Notes: a model not told the origin generated them from the letters alone. Counted from the first letter of the stretch, positions 1 to 10,763 are shown. The stretch is 64,000 bases of DNA from Erinaceus europaeus (GCF_950295315.1 NW_026647263.1:1-64000), one strand, 5' to 3'. Program-made: numbers and translations.

Positions 1-64
1 ATTCTGACAGTGTAACTATTTACAACTATAATTATTAACAGGCTGTTCGCGTCTGACTCCTCTC

Positions 65-215
65 TTCTTTAAAAACTTATTTATGGATGTATGTATTTAC
101 ATATAGAACCACAACATCACACTGGCACATGTGATGCCAAGGACTGAATTTAGACAGAACTGATGCTGGAGAATCCAATGCCTGCAACACTCAGGCTGCC
201 TGTCTAGCCTCTTTC
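65..215 (-). mobile_element. Degenerate S3-type SINE
   Basis: Antisense remnant of the S3 tRNA-like SINE. The diagnostic string CATCACACTGGCACATGTG is present, preceded by TTATTTATG-like sequence that is the complement of its A-rich tail. The tRNA-like end is worn beyond confident boundary calling. Confidence 0.5.
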
Positions 216-237
216 ATATAAAAATATGTTGTGAGAG

Positions 238-452
238 GGGCCTGGGTGGTGACGCATCTGCTTGAGCGCACACGCTATCACGCACAAAGACCCCTTTCGA
301 GCTCCCACACCCCACCTGCAGGGGGAAAGCTTTGCAAGTGGTGAAACAGTGATTCAGGTTTCTCTCTGTCTCTCTCCCTCTCTATCTCCACCTTCCCATT
401 TGATTTCTGGCTGTCTCTATCTAATAAATAAAGATCATTTAAAAAGAAGCTG
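238..452 (+). mobile_element. S2 SINE
   Basis: tRNA-like head (GGTGGTGACGCATCTGCTTGAG, A-box region; CTTTCGAGCTCCC, B-box region), then the CACCTGCAGGGGGAAAGC body, a CT-rich stretch and an AATAAATAAAGAT tail. It is nearly full length and moderately diverged. Confidence 0.85.
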
Positions 453-587
453 AAATTAAAAAATGAAAGTGTTGTGAGAGAACCAGAATGATAATGGGGG
501 GCGGGGGTAAGTTGAGGGAAGGGCACAGACTACAGTGGGGGGTGTGGGGCTTGCATGTACTCAGTGTGGGTATGAAAATGCTTGAAG

Positions 588-857
588 GAGGTCAGGTGGT
601 GGCACATCTGCTTGAGGGCACATGCTACCACGGGCAAAGGCCAGGCTCCAAGCCCCTGACTCCCATCTGTAGGGGGCACTTCCTGAACAGTGATACAGTT
701 CTTTAGGTATCTTTCTCTCTCCCTCTCTATCACCACCCCCCTTAATTTCTCTTTGTCCTGTTAAAATAAAAATAAAAAGGAAAGAAAATGGATACAGGAA
801 AAGTGATATATTCATAGTACTGGCACTGAGTCTCAGTGATAATCCTGGAGGCAGGAA
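588..857 (+). mobile_element. S2 SINE with Ext 3' module
   Basis: tRNA-like head near 590-650, pyrimidine-rich body 700-740, an A-rich linker, then the Ext module near 790-857 ending in CCTGGAGGC. The left arm of the Ext stem is decayed. An AAAG microsatellite grows from its tail. Confidence 0.75.
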
Positions 858-865
858 GAAAGAAA

Positions 866-910
<45 letters not shown>
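855..910 (+). repeat. (AAAG)n microsatellite
   Basis: About 13 AAAG/GAAA units directly follow the Ext module of the preceding SINE, as expected for a microsatellite seeded by a retroposon tail. Confidence 0.95.
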
Positions 911-929
911 GTCCATGAAGGATGATAAA

Positions 930-1054
930 TGACATAGTGGGGGTTGTATTGTTAAATGGGAAACTGGGGAATGTTATGCATGTACAAACTATTGTATTTA
1001 CTGTTGAAAGTAAAACATTAATTCCCCAATAAAGAAATAAATTTTAAAAAAAAG
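930..1054 (+). mobile_element. L1 3' UTR end
   Basis: The segment carries AGTGGGGGTTGTATTG, GTTATGCATGTACAAAC, TAAAACATTAATTCCCC and an AATAAA tail. Antisense copies of the same 3' end occur at 14.6, 19.9 and 53.7 kb, and the last is joined to ORF2 coding sequence. This identifies the segment as a 5'-truncated L1 tail. Confidence 0.8.
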
Positions 1055-1148
1055 AAAGAAGAGGGAAAGAAAGTACATAAAGGAAGGAAGGAAGAAATGG
1101 AGAAAGGAAGGAAATGTTTCTGAAGGAGGGAATAGAGAAAGGAAATGT
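1055..1148 (+). repeat. GGAA/GAAA-rich simple repeat
   Basis: Interrupted purine-rich GGAA, GAAA and GGAAGG units follow the L1 poly-A tail and probably derive from it. Confidence 0.8.
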
Positions 1149-1587
1149 TTTTGAAACCTGATGTTCCTATAAAACAACACTGATCACTAATAATGTTTAA
1201 AATGTAGCATGAGTATTCTCCATGTCACCATGTCCTTCTATGTGCAAAGTATTGTGTTTATGTAATGCCCCGTTGTAAGCCCATCACACATTTGGATAAC
1301 TTTGCATGCTAGTCATTTGTGGAATTGCATTTCCAATCTCACAGCTATTTGTTGGAATATATTTGGCATGCCACTGATTATTTCTGTAAAAAATATTCTT
1401 AGGACACATTCCTATGGTCATCTGCCCAGACCCACTAGGGAAAGAGAGAGACAGGCTGGGAATATGGATTCACCTGTCAACGCCCATGTTCAGCGGGCAA
1501 GCAATTACAGAAGCCAGACCTTCCACCAACTGCACTCCATAATGATCCTGTGTCCATACTCCCAGAAGGATAAAGAATAGGAAAGCT

Positions 1588-1972
1588 GGGAGTTGGACGG
1601 TAGAGCAGCAAGTTAAGTGCAGATGACCCACATAGTCAACGACTGCCACCTCTCCAGATTCAAAGGAGGTCTCGAAACTTTACATCAGGCTCAACCTGAC
1701 GCTGTTGACTGGCTACAGAAGAAGGGCAAATGCTAGAAGAAGTGCAGGTGGTGCAAAGTGCAAGGAATGGCATAAGGATCCCGGTTCCAGACCCCGGCTC
1801 TCCACCTGTAGGGGAGTTGCTTCACAGACGGTGAAGCAGGACTGCAGGTGTCTATCTTTCTCTCTTCCTCTATTTCTTCCCCTCCTCTCTCCATTTCTCT
1901 CTGTTCTGTCCAACAATGACATCAATAATAACAACAATAATAACTACAGCAATGAAAAAAACATTGAAAATA
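1588..1972 (+). mobile_element. S1 SINE split by RTE tail
   Basis: The tRNA-like head begins at 1588. The pyrimidine-rich body lies near 1848-1905 and an AATAATAACAACAATAATAA tail follows. At 1623-1739 the head is interrupted by an RTE-type fragment with an 8-base duplication. The SINE itself sits inside Family A with a perfect 16-base duplication, so the order of insertion is Family A, then S1, then RTE. Confidence 0.9.
1623..1739 (+). pseudogene. 5'-truncated RTE-type LINE, ORF C-terminus
   Basis: Seen: an insert of 117 bases flanked by AAGTGCAG at 1615-1622 and 1740-1747. It reads in frame for 37 codons from 1623 and ends at a TAG (1734-1736) followed by AAG. The peptide starts MTHIVNDCHLSRFKGGLETL and ends DAVDWLQKKGKC. 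Known: a C-terminal H..(C)P/L-type segment followed by a short W-L tail is typical of the end of non-LTR reverse-transcriptase ORFs. A short-repeat tail in place of poly-A fits RTE/I-type LINEs rather than L1. Inferred: this is the 3' end of a dead-on-arrival copy of an autonomous element. Its last 49 bases match the element at 24506-24554 at 47 positions. The exact clade is uncertain without a profile search. Confidence 0.75.
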
Positions 1973-2163
1973 AAAGAATAGGAAAGCTATCAGAGGAGGG
2001 GATAGGAGATGGACTTCTTATGGTAGGACTTGTGTGGAGTTGTACCCCTCTTATCCTATGGTTTTGTCAGTGTTTCCTTTTTATAAATAAAAGTGCAAAA
2101 TATATACCTGAAAGCAAAAGTACACTAGAGTTTGCAGTGAGTACACCCCTAACACTTCCTCTC

Positions 2164-2610
2164 CACTATTCCAACCTTTGGGTTCATGATTGCTCAACAA
2201 TTTGTTTGGCTTTGTATGTTAACTCTCTTTTCAGCCACCAGGTTCCAGATGCCATCAGGATGCTGGCCAGGCTCTCCTGGACTGAAGACTCCACCAATGT
2301 GTCCTGGAGCTCCGCTTCCCCAGAGACCCACCCTACTAGGGAAAGAGAGAGGCAGACTGGGAGTATGGACCCACCAGTCAACGTCCATGTTCAGTGGGGA
2401 AGCAATTACAAAAGCAAGACCTTCCACCCTCTGCAACCCACAATGACCCTTGGTCCATGCTCCCAGAGGGATAGAGAATGGGAAAGCTATCAGGGGAGAG
2501 GATGGGATATGGAGATTGGGTTGTGGGAATTGTGTGGAGTTGTGACCCTCCTACCCTATGGTTTTGTCAATTTATCCTTTCTTAAATAAAAAATAAATTA
2601 AAAAAAGTTA
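2164..2610 (+). mobile_element. Family A repeat, copy A2
   Basis: Complete short form. It begins near CTATTCCAACCTTTGGG, passes GTTAACTCTCTTTTCAGCCA, ACTAGGGAAAGAGAGAGGCA and GTGGAGTTGTGACCC, and ends in a TTAAATAAAAAATAAATTAA tail. It lies 70 bases after A1 in the same orientation. Confidence 0.85.
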
Positions 2611-3118
2611 AAAACAATGTTCTTTGGTTTGAATTTATTACAGGGAAGATGTACAACTTTCTGCAGCTCTTAGATATTGTTTGTTTATGCATTTACCGAG
2701 CTTCAGAAATGTACACCTATGTAGATTTTCATAAGTGGTATTGGATCATACTGTTTGACAAAGGCATTCCTCGTGGAGCTTCATTCACAAGGATGTGTTG
2801 TTCCAAAGGAGGAGGTCACTGAATCCTGTTGGTTTCTCACACAATCCATAGAAAATCTAAACAGTATAAATAGAGAAATGGACTGAAAGGTCCTTAATTG
2901 GGAGCAAAAAAATGCAAAGCCTTCTATGTAGGAAAATAGCGGTTAACTAATGCTTAAAAAGAACACCATTTGCTTTGACTAGATTTAATGTAGCTTACTT
3001 CTCCTTTCACTCTTCCCTCCCATTATTCATACATGACTTTTCCTCCGGGTACATGGTGATACAATTTAATTTTAATGGAAAATATGTTGTTTTCTCTGTT
3101 ATATACTGCTGATATAAT
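2611..3118 (+). other. Unique AT-rich stretch
   Basis: No repeat, sustained ORF or splice-flanked coding block is recognisable. Confidence 0.6.
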
Positions 3119-3260
3119 TTTAAAGATCTTATTTATTTATGAGAAAGACAGGAGGAGAAAGAACCAGACATCACTCTGGCACATGTGCTGCCGGGGATCA
3201 AACTCGGGACCTCATGCTTGAGAGTCCAAAGCTTCACCACTGCTCCACCTCCCAGACCAC
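3119..3260 (-). mobile_element. S3 SINE
   Basis: A clear antisense S3 copy. The complement reads as a tRNA-like head GGTCTGGGAGGTGGAGCAGT, a B-box-like GAGTTTGATCCCCGG, and a tail ending in the complement of TTATTTATTTATG. CATCACTCTGGCACATGTGC is diagnostic. Confidence 0.85.
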
Positions 3261-3347
3261 AATATACTGCTGATTTTAAGAAACTTTTTTTTTCTAAGAA
3301 AGAATAACCATGTCCTATAAGTATTGCCACCTATGATAAAGTTTTTA

Positions 3348-3565
3348 TTAATTTTTAAATTATCTTTATCTTTTGTTGGATAGAGTCAGCCAGAAGTCGA
3401 GAGGAAGGAGGAGACAAGGGAGGGAAAGAGACAGAGAGACACCTGCAGCCCTGCTTCACCATTTTCAACATTTTCCCCCTGCAGGTGGGGGGACCAGGGC
3501 TCGAACCTGGGTCCTTGAGCATTTTAATATGTGAGCTCAAGCAGGTGTGCCACCACCCAGGCCCA
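3348..3565 (-). mobile_element. S2 SINE
   Basis: Antisense and near full length: complement tail TTATCTTTATC, purine-rich body, CACCTGCAGCCCTGCTTCAC, B-box complement GGGCTCGAACCTGGG, ending at CCACCACCCAGGCCC. Confidence 0.9.
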
Positions 3566-4782
3566 ATAAAGTATTAAGACATGTTGAAAGGAACAATAGC
3601 ATACTTTAAAAGTGTTCCCCAGCCCAGATGGTAAGAGATTCTATATCTCTGAGACTCTAAATCCTTGTTCTTTAATATATTAAAGGTGTCTACATATAAA
3701 CATTTTATGATTTCTACCATTTCAGTGGAACTTTGAGCTTTGATGAAAAAAAAAATCTTCTTTATTTTGTTCAACAAATTATATATTTTTTTCTCAGTTG
3801 GAATCAAAATAATAAGAATATATAAAAATAAAATAAGAAGTCTGGAAATAGAGTAATAGTAATACTAATAACTAAAAAATAAGAAAACAAAATTAATAGA
3901 TGCCTTTTCCCTCTTCTAAGATGGTTTTTCTCCAGTAATATAAAGTAACAATACATTATATAAGAAGTAATTTTTCATTTTTATATCTAAAAAATTGAAA
4001 GAGCAAAATATCTTGAAAATCCTCAAATGCTTGGTAGGTATTTATGTTGACTTATTCATAATAATATTCGTAAATATAGTGTCAAAGTTCTGTTTGTTAT
4101 AGTAATATTGAAATGAATCAAGCTTTTCTGCTCTTATTAAAGTTTCATAGAGTAATTTTATCTTTATATAGTCTCTCAAATAATTCTCCATGCTTCTTCA
4201 TGAATCAATTCACATACTACGTTTTTATTCAAAAAGGCTTTTACGTTGCAGTTTAGACTTTAAATTGATTTTGCCCAGAGGTATAGGTCAAAGATCAACT
4301 CTTTCATTAGTTGGATGTGGATAAGGGTTATAATTACAATTCAATGTGATTGATTTATCTGTGAAAGTTTTAATTTATAAGAGTCTTATCTCTTTGGCTT
4401 TCATTGAATATATGTAATATGTTCAATGTAATTTTTTGAAAATCAGAAGAGTCTACATAAAAAATGACAAAGAAAATTATATCATTTTCTGAACCAAGTC
4501 TATAACAACTAGAGCTCTGCAAAACATTGTCTATACTTGAGATGACTAATGCAATCTTCATATTCACTCAACCAAGGCAGGAAACAAAAAGTACCCACTG
4601 AAAGCCAGTTTGCTTCTGGCTCTGAAAGATCAAGTCTACCTTTAATTGTTAAAACTAAAGTGCATAAATCATCCAATGAAAAAATCATGCACTCAAACAA
4701 CCTCATTTCATCAACATTCATTATACGAAGAAGAAAGTAACGAGCCAATTGGTGAAGTTCAAGAAAGGAAAATAAAGCTAGT
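3566..4782 (+). other. Unique AT-rich stretch
   Basis: About 1.2 kb of AT-rich DNA without an identifiable repeat. Overlapping 63-79 codon ORFs near 4510-4750 occur on both strands, lack codon structure and are attributed to chance. Confidence 0.6.
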
Positions 4783-4900
4783 CAGGATGAGGTAGTGTTG
4801 CACCTGGTTGAGAGCACATATTACAATATGCAAGGACCCAGGTTTGAGCCCCAGGACCCCACCTGCAGGGAGAAAGCTCTTCAATTGGTGAGGCAGTGCT

Positions 4901-4963
<63 letters not shown>

Positions 4964-5022
4964 CTCTTGATTTCTGGCTGTCTCTATCCAATAAATAAAT
5001 AAAGATAATAAAACATTTTTTA
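4783..5022 (+). mobile_element. S2 SINE with expanded CT tract
   Basis: tRNA-like head (CACCTGGTTGAGAGCACAT; B box GGTTTGAGCCC), the usual body, then the pyrimidine stretch expanded into about 27 CT units at 4906-4960, followed by CCAATAAATAAATAAAGAT. Confidence 0.9.
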
Positions 5023-5135
5023 AAAATGAACTCAGAGCGTCTCATAACACAAAGAAAGCTGTGTCAGTTCAGAGAAAACTTTATTGTCTAATCTGAATTT
5101 CTCACTGTTTTTTTTTTATAAGAAATATTAAATTT

Positions 5136-5355
5136 GGGAGCCAGGTGGTACTGCTTTCAGTAGATAACACATGTTACAGTGTGCGAGGACCCTGGTTCAA
5201 GTCCAGCCCTCACCTGCAGGGATGAAGCTTCACAAGTGGTGAAGCAGGGTTGTAGGTAACTCTCCTTTCCTCTCTTTCCTTCTCTATCTCCCCTTTCCCT
5301 CTCAATTTCTGTCTTTAACCAAGATAAGCCATTAAAATAAAAAGTAAAATAAAGC
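5136..5355 (+). mobile_element. S2 SINE
   Basis: GGGAGCCAGGTGGTACTG head, GGTTCAAGTCC B box, CACCTGCAGGGATGAAGCTT body and an AAAATAAA tail. Confidence 0.85.
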
Positions 5356-5437
5356 ATTAAATATCATGAAATCTGGTTTCTAAAATTATTAAAAGTGTTG
5401 TGGTGTGTCATTTGTGGCTATATTATTTTATATATGC

Positions 5438-5650
5438 ATTTTCCCTTTTGTTGCCTTTGTTGTTTTTATTGTTGTTGTAGTTATTATTGCTGTTGTTATT
5501 GATGTCATTGTTGTTGGATAAGAAAGAGAGAAATGGAGAGAGGAGGGGAAGACAGAGAGGGGGAGAGAAAGACAGACACCTGCAGACCTGCTTCACTGCC
5601 TGTGAAGCGACTCCCCTGCTGGTGGGGAGCCAGAGGCTGGAATTGAGGTG
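5438..5650 (-). mobile_element. S1 SINE, truncated
   Basis: Antisense: tail complement CCCTTTTGTTGCCTTTGTTG, body GGAGAGAGGAGGGGAAGACA, CACCTGCAGACCTGCTTCAC. It stops at the B-box region, so the tRNA-like head is missing. Confidence 0.85.
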
Positions 5651-5744
5651 TCTTTTATGAAAATCTGACAACTCTTCTATCTGGCTTTAAGAAGGTGTGA
5701 AGATTACTTGTCTAACAAATTATCAGCACTGAAAAGACCAGATT

Positions 5745-5848
5745 GTTATTTTATTTTTTATTGTATTTATATTGAGCTGGTTAAAGCTTTATGGTTCAGT
5801 CATTGATATATATCCACACAAGTTCATTATGTACTGGCCACCCCCCCA

Positions 5849-5896
<48 letters not shown>

Positions 5897-6596
5897 TTTC
5901 TCCATTTCCTCCCTCATCTTCCCTCCCCAAAGTCCTTTGCTTTGGTGTAATACACTACGTCCAGTCCATATGTCACTTTGTCTTCTCCCTTTCTGCCCCT
6001 GCTTTATTAAGTCCCACTAATAAGTGAGATCAGTTGATATTAGTCATTCTCTTTTTTGCACTTATCTCAGTCCTCAAGTTTTATCCAACAGGATTAAAAG
6101 AAAGGTAACTTCATCATTTTTAGCAGCTAAGCCATATTCTATCACGTATAGATACAATTGTTTTAGCCATCCCAGGTTCTAGCAATTACAAATCACGCTA
6201 TGAACATAGGTCTGCAAAGATCTTTTCTGTCTGATAGGTGTTTCTGTTTCCTTTGGGTAAATTCTCAGGCTAGGAATTTCTGTGTCATAAGGGAAATCCA
6301 TGTCTAGTGTCCTGATAAGTCTCTAGATTGCTTTCCACAATGGCTGGACCATTTTGTACTCCCACCAGGACAGTGCAGAATTGCCTCCCTTTCTCCACAT
6401 CCTCCCCAACATTTATCATTTCTGTCCTCTCTGATGACTGACAATCTCACAGGTGTAACTTCTTATCTCACTGTTGTCTTTATTGGCACTTCTCTGATGA
6501 TCAGTGACTTTGAGCGTCTTCTCATGTATCTCTTGGCTCTCCGGATCTCTCCCTTGGTGAAATATCTGTTCATGTCCTGGCCCCATGTTTTTCTTT
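5745..6596 (-). pseudogene. L1 3' region (ORF2 end plus 3' UTR)
   Basis: Antisense L1. Typical complemented ORF2 landmarks occur in order: AATAAGTGAGATCAG near 6020, the ATGGCTGGACCATTTTG block near 6345, CTCCCACCAGGACAGTGCAG, and CTTCTCTGATGATCAGTGAC near 6490. The reading frame is broken by many stops. A CA microsatellite interrupts the 3' UTR. It abuts Family A copy A3 at 6597. Confidence 0.8.
5850..5895 (+). repeat. (CA)n microsatellite
   Basis: About 22 CA units within the antisense L1 3' UTR. Confidence 0.95.
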
Positions 6597-7690
6597 ATAA
6601 AAAGGAAACACCAACTAAACAATAGAATAAGAGGGGTACAACTTCACACAAATCCCACCACCAGATCTCAGTATCCCCTCCCTTCCCCTGATAGCTTTCC
6701 TATTCTTTATCCCTCTGGGAGTCTGGACCCCACGCCATTATGGGGTACAGAAGGTAGGAGGTCTGGCTTCTGTAATTGCTTCCCTGCTAAATATGGGCAT
6801 TGAATGGTCTATCCATACTCCCAGCCTGTCTCTCTCCTTCCCTAGTAGGGTGGCGCTTTGGGGAAGCAGAGGCTCCAGGACACATTGGTGGTGGTGTCTG
6901 TCAAGGGAAGTCTGGTTGTCATCATGCTGGCATCTGGAACCTGGTGGCTGAAAAGAGAGTTCACATACAAAGCCAAACAAATTGTTGACTAATCATGGAC
7001 CTGAAGGCTGGAATAGTGAAAATGAAGTGTTGGGGAGTTCTCCATTCTGTAGAGAGCTAGTAGGCATGTTTTAGTTATATTCCAAAGGGCCTGTGGCTAG
7101 ACTAGTTTGTTTGTTTGTTTTTCCTGAGCCTGAAATCTGATATGCAAGTGGATCCTAATTATTGTCTGGGGAGATGATGTCATGGCTGAAAAAGGAACAG
7201 AAGGTTTGATCAGAGAAGAGAGTACCTCCCTAATATGGGAAAGGTGTATTAATATTGCTGACTGTAAACCCCATCAATTTGATTTTGTTTGGGGCCCATA
7301 TTAAGCTTAGGATCCTATGTGACCTTTGTAACCCTGGAGATCTGAGTTCACATTCTGTCGTCATGAGTAGGAACATTCCAAGCTGCCTCAGTATCGACCC
7401 ATCTTCCTCAAGGGTAGCATAGAGTATGTTGTCCATCCTCCCTTAAGAGGATGGAACATTCTCTACTATTGTTGATTCAAGTTGAGGGCAAGGTTTTATG
7501 AGGGGCCCACAAAAGGGTCTATTTTGTTGTTCCTGATAGAGATGACTGATAACAATGGAGAGAGGGATTTATTTGCGGTCTAAGACCATCATATCTGTTT
7601 GGGAATCTCAGGACTCCCCGAATAGGGCCCAGCTGATGGGACACTGGCCCCATTTTCTAATGGAGTTGCTTTTTATTTGTTTGTTTTTGT
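6597..7690 (-). mobile_element. Family A repeat, long copy A3
   Basis: Antisense long form of about 1.1 kb. The 3' end is at 6597 (TATAAAAAGGAAACACC). The common short-form portion reaches about 7015. The extra 5' portion (CTGAGCCTGAAATCTGATAT, GGAGATGATGTCATGGCTGA, GTAGCATAGAGTATGTTGTC) extends to about 7650. It lies head to head with A4, about 400 bases away. Confidence 0.8.
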
Positions 7691-7789
7691 TGTTTAGAAA
7701 GGATCATCACTCAGACAACAATCTGTCTTTAGTTTCAAGACAGAGTCTGCCTGGTTTTTGAAAAGATATACAGGTATTAATGATAATGT

Positions 7790-7790
<1 letters not shown>

Positions 7791-7834
<44 letters not shown>
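7791..7834 (+). repeat. (AT)n microsatellite
   Basis: About 22 AT units in the spacer between two inverted Family A copies. Confidence 0.95.
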
Positions 7835-7836
<2 letters not shown>

Positions 7837-7837
7837 C

Positions 7838-8068
7838 CTTCACTGTTATCACTGGGGCTCGGTACTTGCACTATGAATACACTGCTCCTGGAAGCCATTA
7901 TTATTATTATTACTTTTAAATTTTATTTGCTAGAACAAGGGAAATTGAGAAGGGATATATAGAGGAAGGGAGACATAGAGGGCTTGAACCAGGGTCCTTA
8001 CAAGGACCGGTGTGCTTAGTACTATGTGTATTTTACTAGGTGCAGCTCTTCCTATGCCCATGCCCCCC
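7838..8068 (-). mobile_element. SINE with Ext module (S1/S2 type)
   Basis: Antisense. The Ext module comes first (TATCACTGGGGCTCGGTACT, CTGCTCCTGGAAGCCA), then a purine-rich body, GGCTTGAACCAGGGTCC (B-box complement) and a worn head. Confidence 0.75.
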
Positions 8069-8139
8069 CAATAATAATGTTTGACTTATTCTGATGATTT
8101 ATTATGTATTAGGCTTCTTGTACAGAGAGGTCAGTTAGA

Positions 8140-9130
8140 AATTGGCTCTTATAGACCTCAAATAGATCCTTCTCTCAATTATCACTGGTCATCTCCGTCA
8201 GGAACAACATAATGGACCTCTTTGGGGGTCCCCAAAGGACCTTGCCCTCAATGTGGATCAATAATGGTAGAGAATGTTCCATCCTCCAAAGGGAGGTTGG
8301 ATAACATACTCTACCTACCAAATGAAGAAGACAGGTCCTGAAATTAGCGCAAATCAGAATGTTCCTGATGACCACAGAACACAAGGTCGAACCTACAGGG
8401 ATGTAGAGATTATATAGGCTCCTATGCTGAATATGGGACCCAGATCAAATCAATGGGGTTTATAGTCAACAATATTTATACATTTTTCCCATATTTGTGG
8501 GCTACTCTCTTCTGTGATCCAGCTTTCTAGCCCTTTTTTCAGCCATGACATCATCTCCACAGACAACCTGTGTTCACCTGCATATCAGATGTCAGGTTCA
8601 GGCAAAAACTCATGAAGTCATGGGCTCTTTGGAATATACCTAAAATAGACCTACTAGCTATTTCCAAAACAGAGACCCCAAATCTTCATCTGCAATATTC
8701 TAGCCTTTAGGTTCATGATTAGTCAACAATTGTTTGTTTGGCTTTATATGTTAACTCTTTTTCAGCCACCAAAGTTTAGATGCTACCATGATGCAAACCG
8801 TACTTCCTGAGAAATGACCCCACCAATGTGTTCTGGAGATCCACTTCCTCAGACCCCTGCTTCACTAGGGAAAGAGAGAAACAGGCTGGGAGTATGGATT
8901 GACTTGTCAACACCCATGTTCAGTGGGGAAGCAATTACAGAAGCCAGACCTTCCTCCTTCTGCACCCCATGGTGACCCTGGGTCCATACTCCCTTGGGGT
9001 TAAAGAATAGGAAAGCTATCAGGGGAGGGAATGGGATACGGAGCTCTGATGGTGGGAATTGTGCTTCTCTTATCCTGTGGTCTTGTCAGTGTTTCCATTT
9101 TATAAATAAATAAATTAAAATTAAAAAAAG
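8140..9130 (+). mobile_element. Family A repeat, long copy A4
   Basis: Sense long form. The unique 5' part (TCACTGGTCATCTCCGTCAG, GATGTAGAGATTATATAGGC, TTTTTTCAGCCATGACATCA) runs to about 8690. The short-form part then runs to the TTTTATAAATAAATAAATTA tail near 9115. Confidence 0.85.
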
Positions 9131-10360
9131 AAATAGGCTCTTAGTCATAGAACTATGAAAGAGCAGAAATGATTGGATTCGTGTGGTCTGATTTGGAGTT
9201 TAAATTTTTCAGTTTTCAGTTGTTAGTGAAGAGACCAATCTTCTGAGATTATGGCTAAAAGCCAGTTTTCATCTCACATGTCTGTGCAAGAGGAAGACTG
9301 CATAGAGCATGAATAACACATAATAAATCTTGAGGATAAGTATAAGTTAAACATTCTTCTTATTACTTACATTATCATTAGTATCTATATATCTTTAAAA
9401 AACAGGCATATTCTGTCTTGGAACTAAAGATGCATCTCTCAGGGAGATGGTCCTCTCTCTCGTGTCTCCATGGTACTCTGTAATCACACCTTTTAGGCAT
9501 CATATCCTACTTTGAATACATGATGAAGAGATTTCCCTGAGAACACCAACATTCGTAACATTTGAAGTCTATTGTGTTGTCCTCCTAATGGGATATAAGA
9601 ACTCAGTAAAGCAGAAGACATTTTATGAAAGTGCACAATGGTTTACTTTTCAAGAGCAAAGTAGGACACTTATTACTGACACTGATCAGGAATAAAGGCC
9701 TCTTTATCATGTGAATCATTGGGTCAGGAAGGCAGGGGTCAAATGGCATCTATAATGACATCTGGGGACATAATATGACACGCTCTTTTCTTATTTGCCC
9801 AGAAGTGACATTGGGGTGGGCTCATTGATTAGATCATGAAAATTCTGCCTTCCCTCACTCATACTGTTGTAATCAGCTGTTCATTTTTACACACACAAAA
9901 AAGAAGATTTGGAACAAGATGCTAAACCTTTTTTTCCCCCTTCAGTTAACATTAAAATGTTAGTAGACCTATTTTTCTGTGGGTTTCAAGTGTTCTGTGT
10001 TTATCAAGTGAGAATTACCATAGTGACAGATGCATATTCAGAGAGGATAGCAAGATACAGGGAAGCCAAGTCTGTCTACTCAGTTCGACTTAGTATCAGC
10101 AGGAGAAGAGGATAAGATTCATTTAATCCTTCAAAGAAGGAGCTTTTTTTTGTGTGTCAAGATGGTATCAGCATCCATCCCTTAGAAGTCTGAGTCAACT
10201 TGTTCATCAAATCTATACAACAAGCACTGATTTACATGCTTAAATAATGATACAACTTATTAGAAATGGAAATTGCAGTAGATGACACCATCATCATGGT
10301 CGTCACTATAGCAGTCATTTTTTATCCGCAATTATAATGTCCATTTTGCCATGCCACTAA
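9131..10360 (+). other. Unique AT-rich stretch
   Basis: No repeat or gene recognised. The 68-codon ORF near 9909-10115 shows no family resemblance. Confidence 0.6.
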
Positions 10361-10361
10361 T

Positions 10362-10446
10362 CTCTCATGGATTATCTCATTTCATCTTTCTAAGACTGTA
10401 CTAGCACTTAATAGATGAAACTCAAGTCTCAACGAGCTTGAGCACC
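10362..10446 (-). mobile_element. MIR-like relic
   Basis: GGATTATCTCATTTCATC followed by ATAGATGAAACTCAAGTCTC resembles the antisense MIR core, in which a 'tctcatttaatcc' region precedes 'gatgaggaaactgag'. It is highly diverged. Confidence 0.45.
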
Positions 10447-10715
10447 TTGAGTACTTTCATAGAGAATCTCTTTGCCTTGTCTTTATGACTCATTGTTTTG
10501 CTGATTATTAAATAATGATAATTTCCCACAGGCACAATTTACTCAAAAGTTTGCTGAGGTCTCTAGAAGCCAATGGATGCTATATTTGGGAATATTCGGG
10601 CAAGAACTCTGCTCCTCCTTCATGTAATTGACATGAACAGATGGGAGAGGCTAATGGTTGTTACTCCTAGTTGACAATTGACAGCCATAGTGTATTTTCC
10701 CAATATGTGTATGTT

Positions 10716-10716
<1 letters not shown>

Positions 10717-10762
<46 letters not shown>
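10717..10762 (+). repeat. (GT)n microsatellite
   Basis: About 23 GT units. Confidence 0.95.

Positions 10763-10763
<1 letters not shown>

Larger units (their letters stand above)
1400..2095 (+). mobile_element. Family A repeat, copy A1 (split by S1)
   Basis: Short-form Family A. CACTAGGGAAAGAGAGAGAC, GGAAGCAATTACAGAAGCCA-like and GTCCATACTCCCAGA blocks are recognisable. It is split at 1588-1972 by an S1 SINE whose 16-base target duplication AAAGAATAGGAAAGCT lies at 1572-1587 and 1973-1988. The copy then resumes to a TTTATAAATAAA end near 2092. The 5' boundary is approximate. Confidence 0.8.

Noticed and set aside
1705..2589. 294-codon plus-strand ORF, the longest in the window
   Set aside because: It runs through an S1 SINE, the end of Family A copy A1 and copy A2. 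No domain is seen and the same text recurs in repeats with stops.
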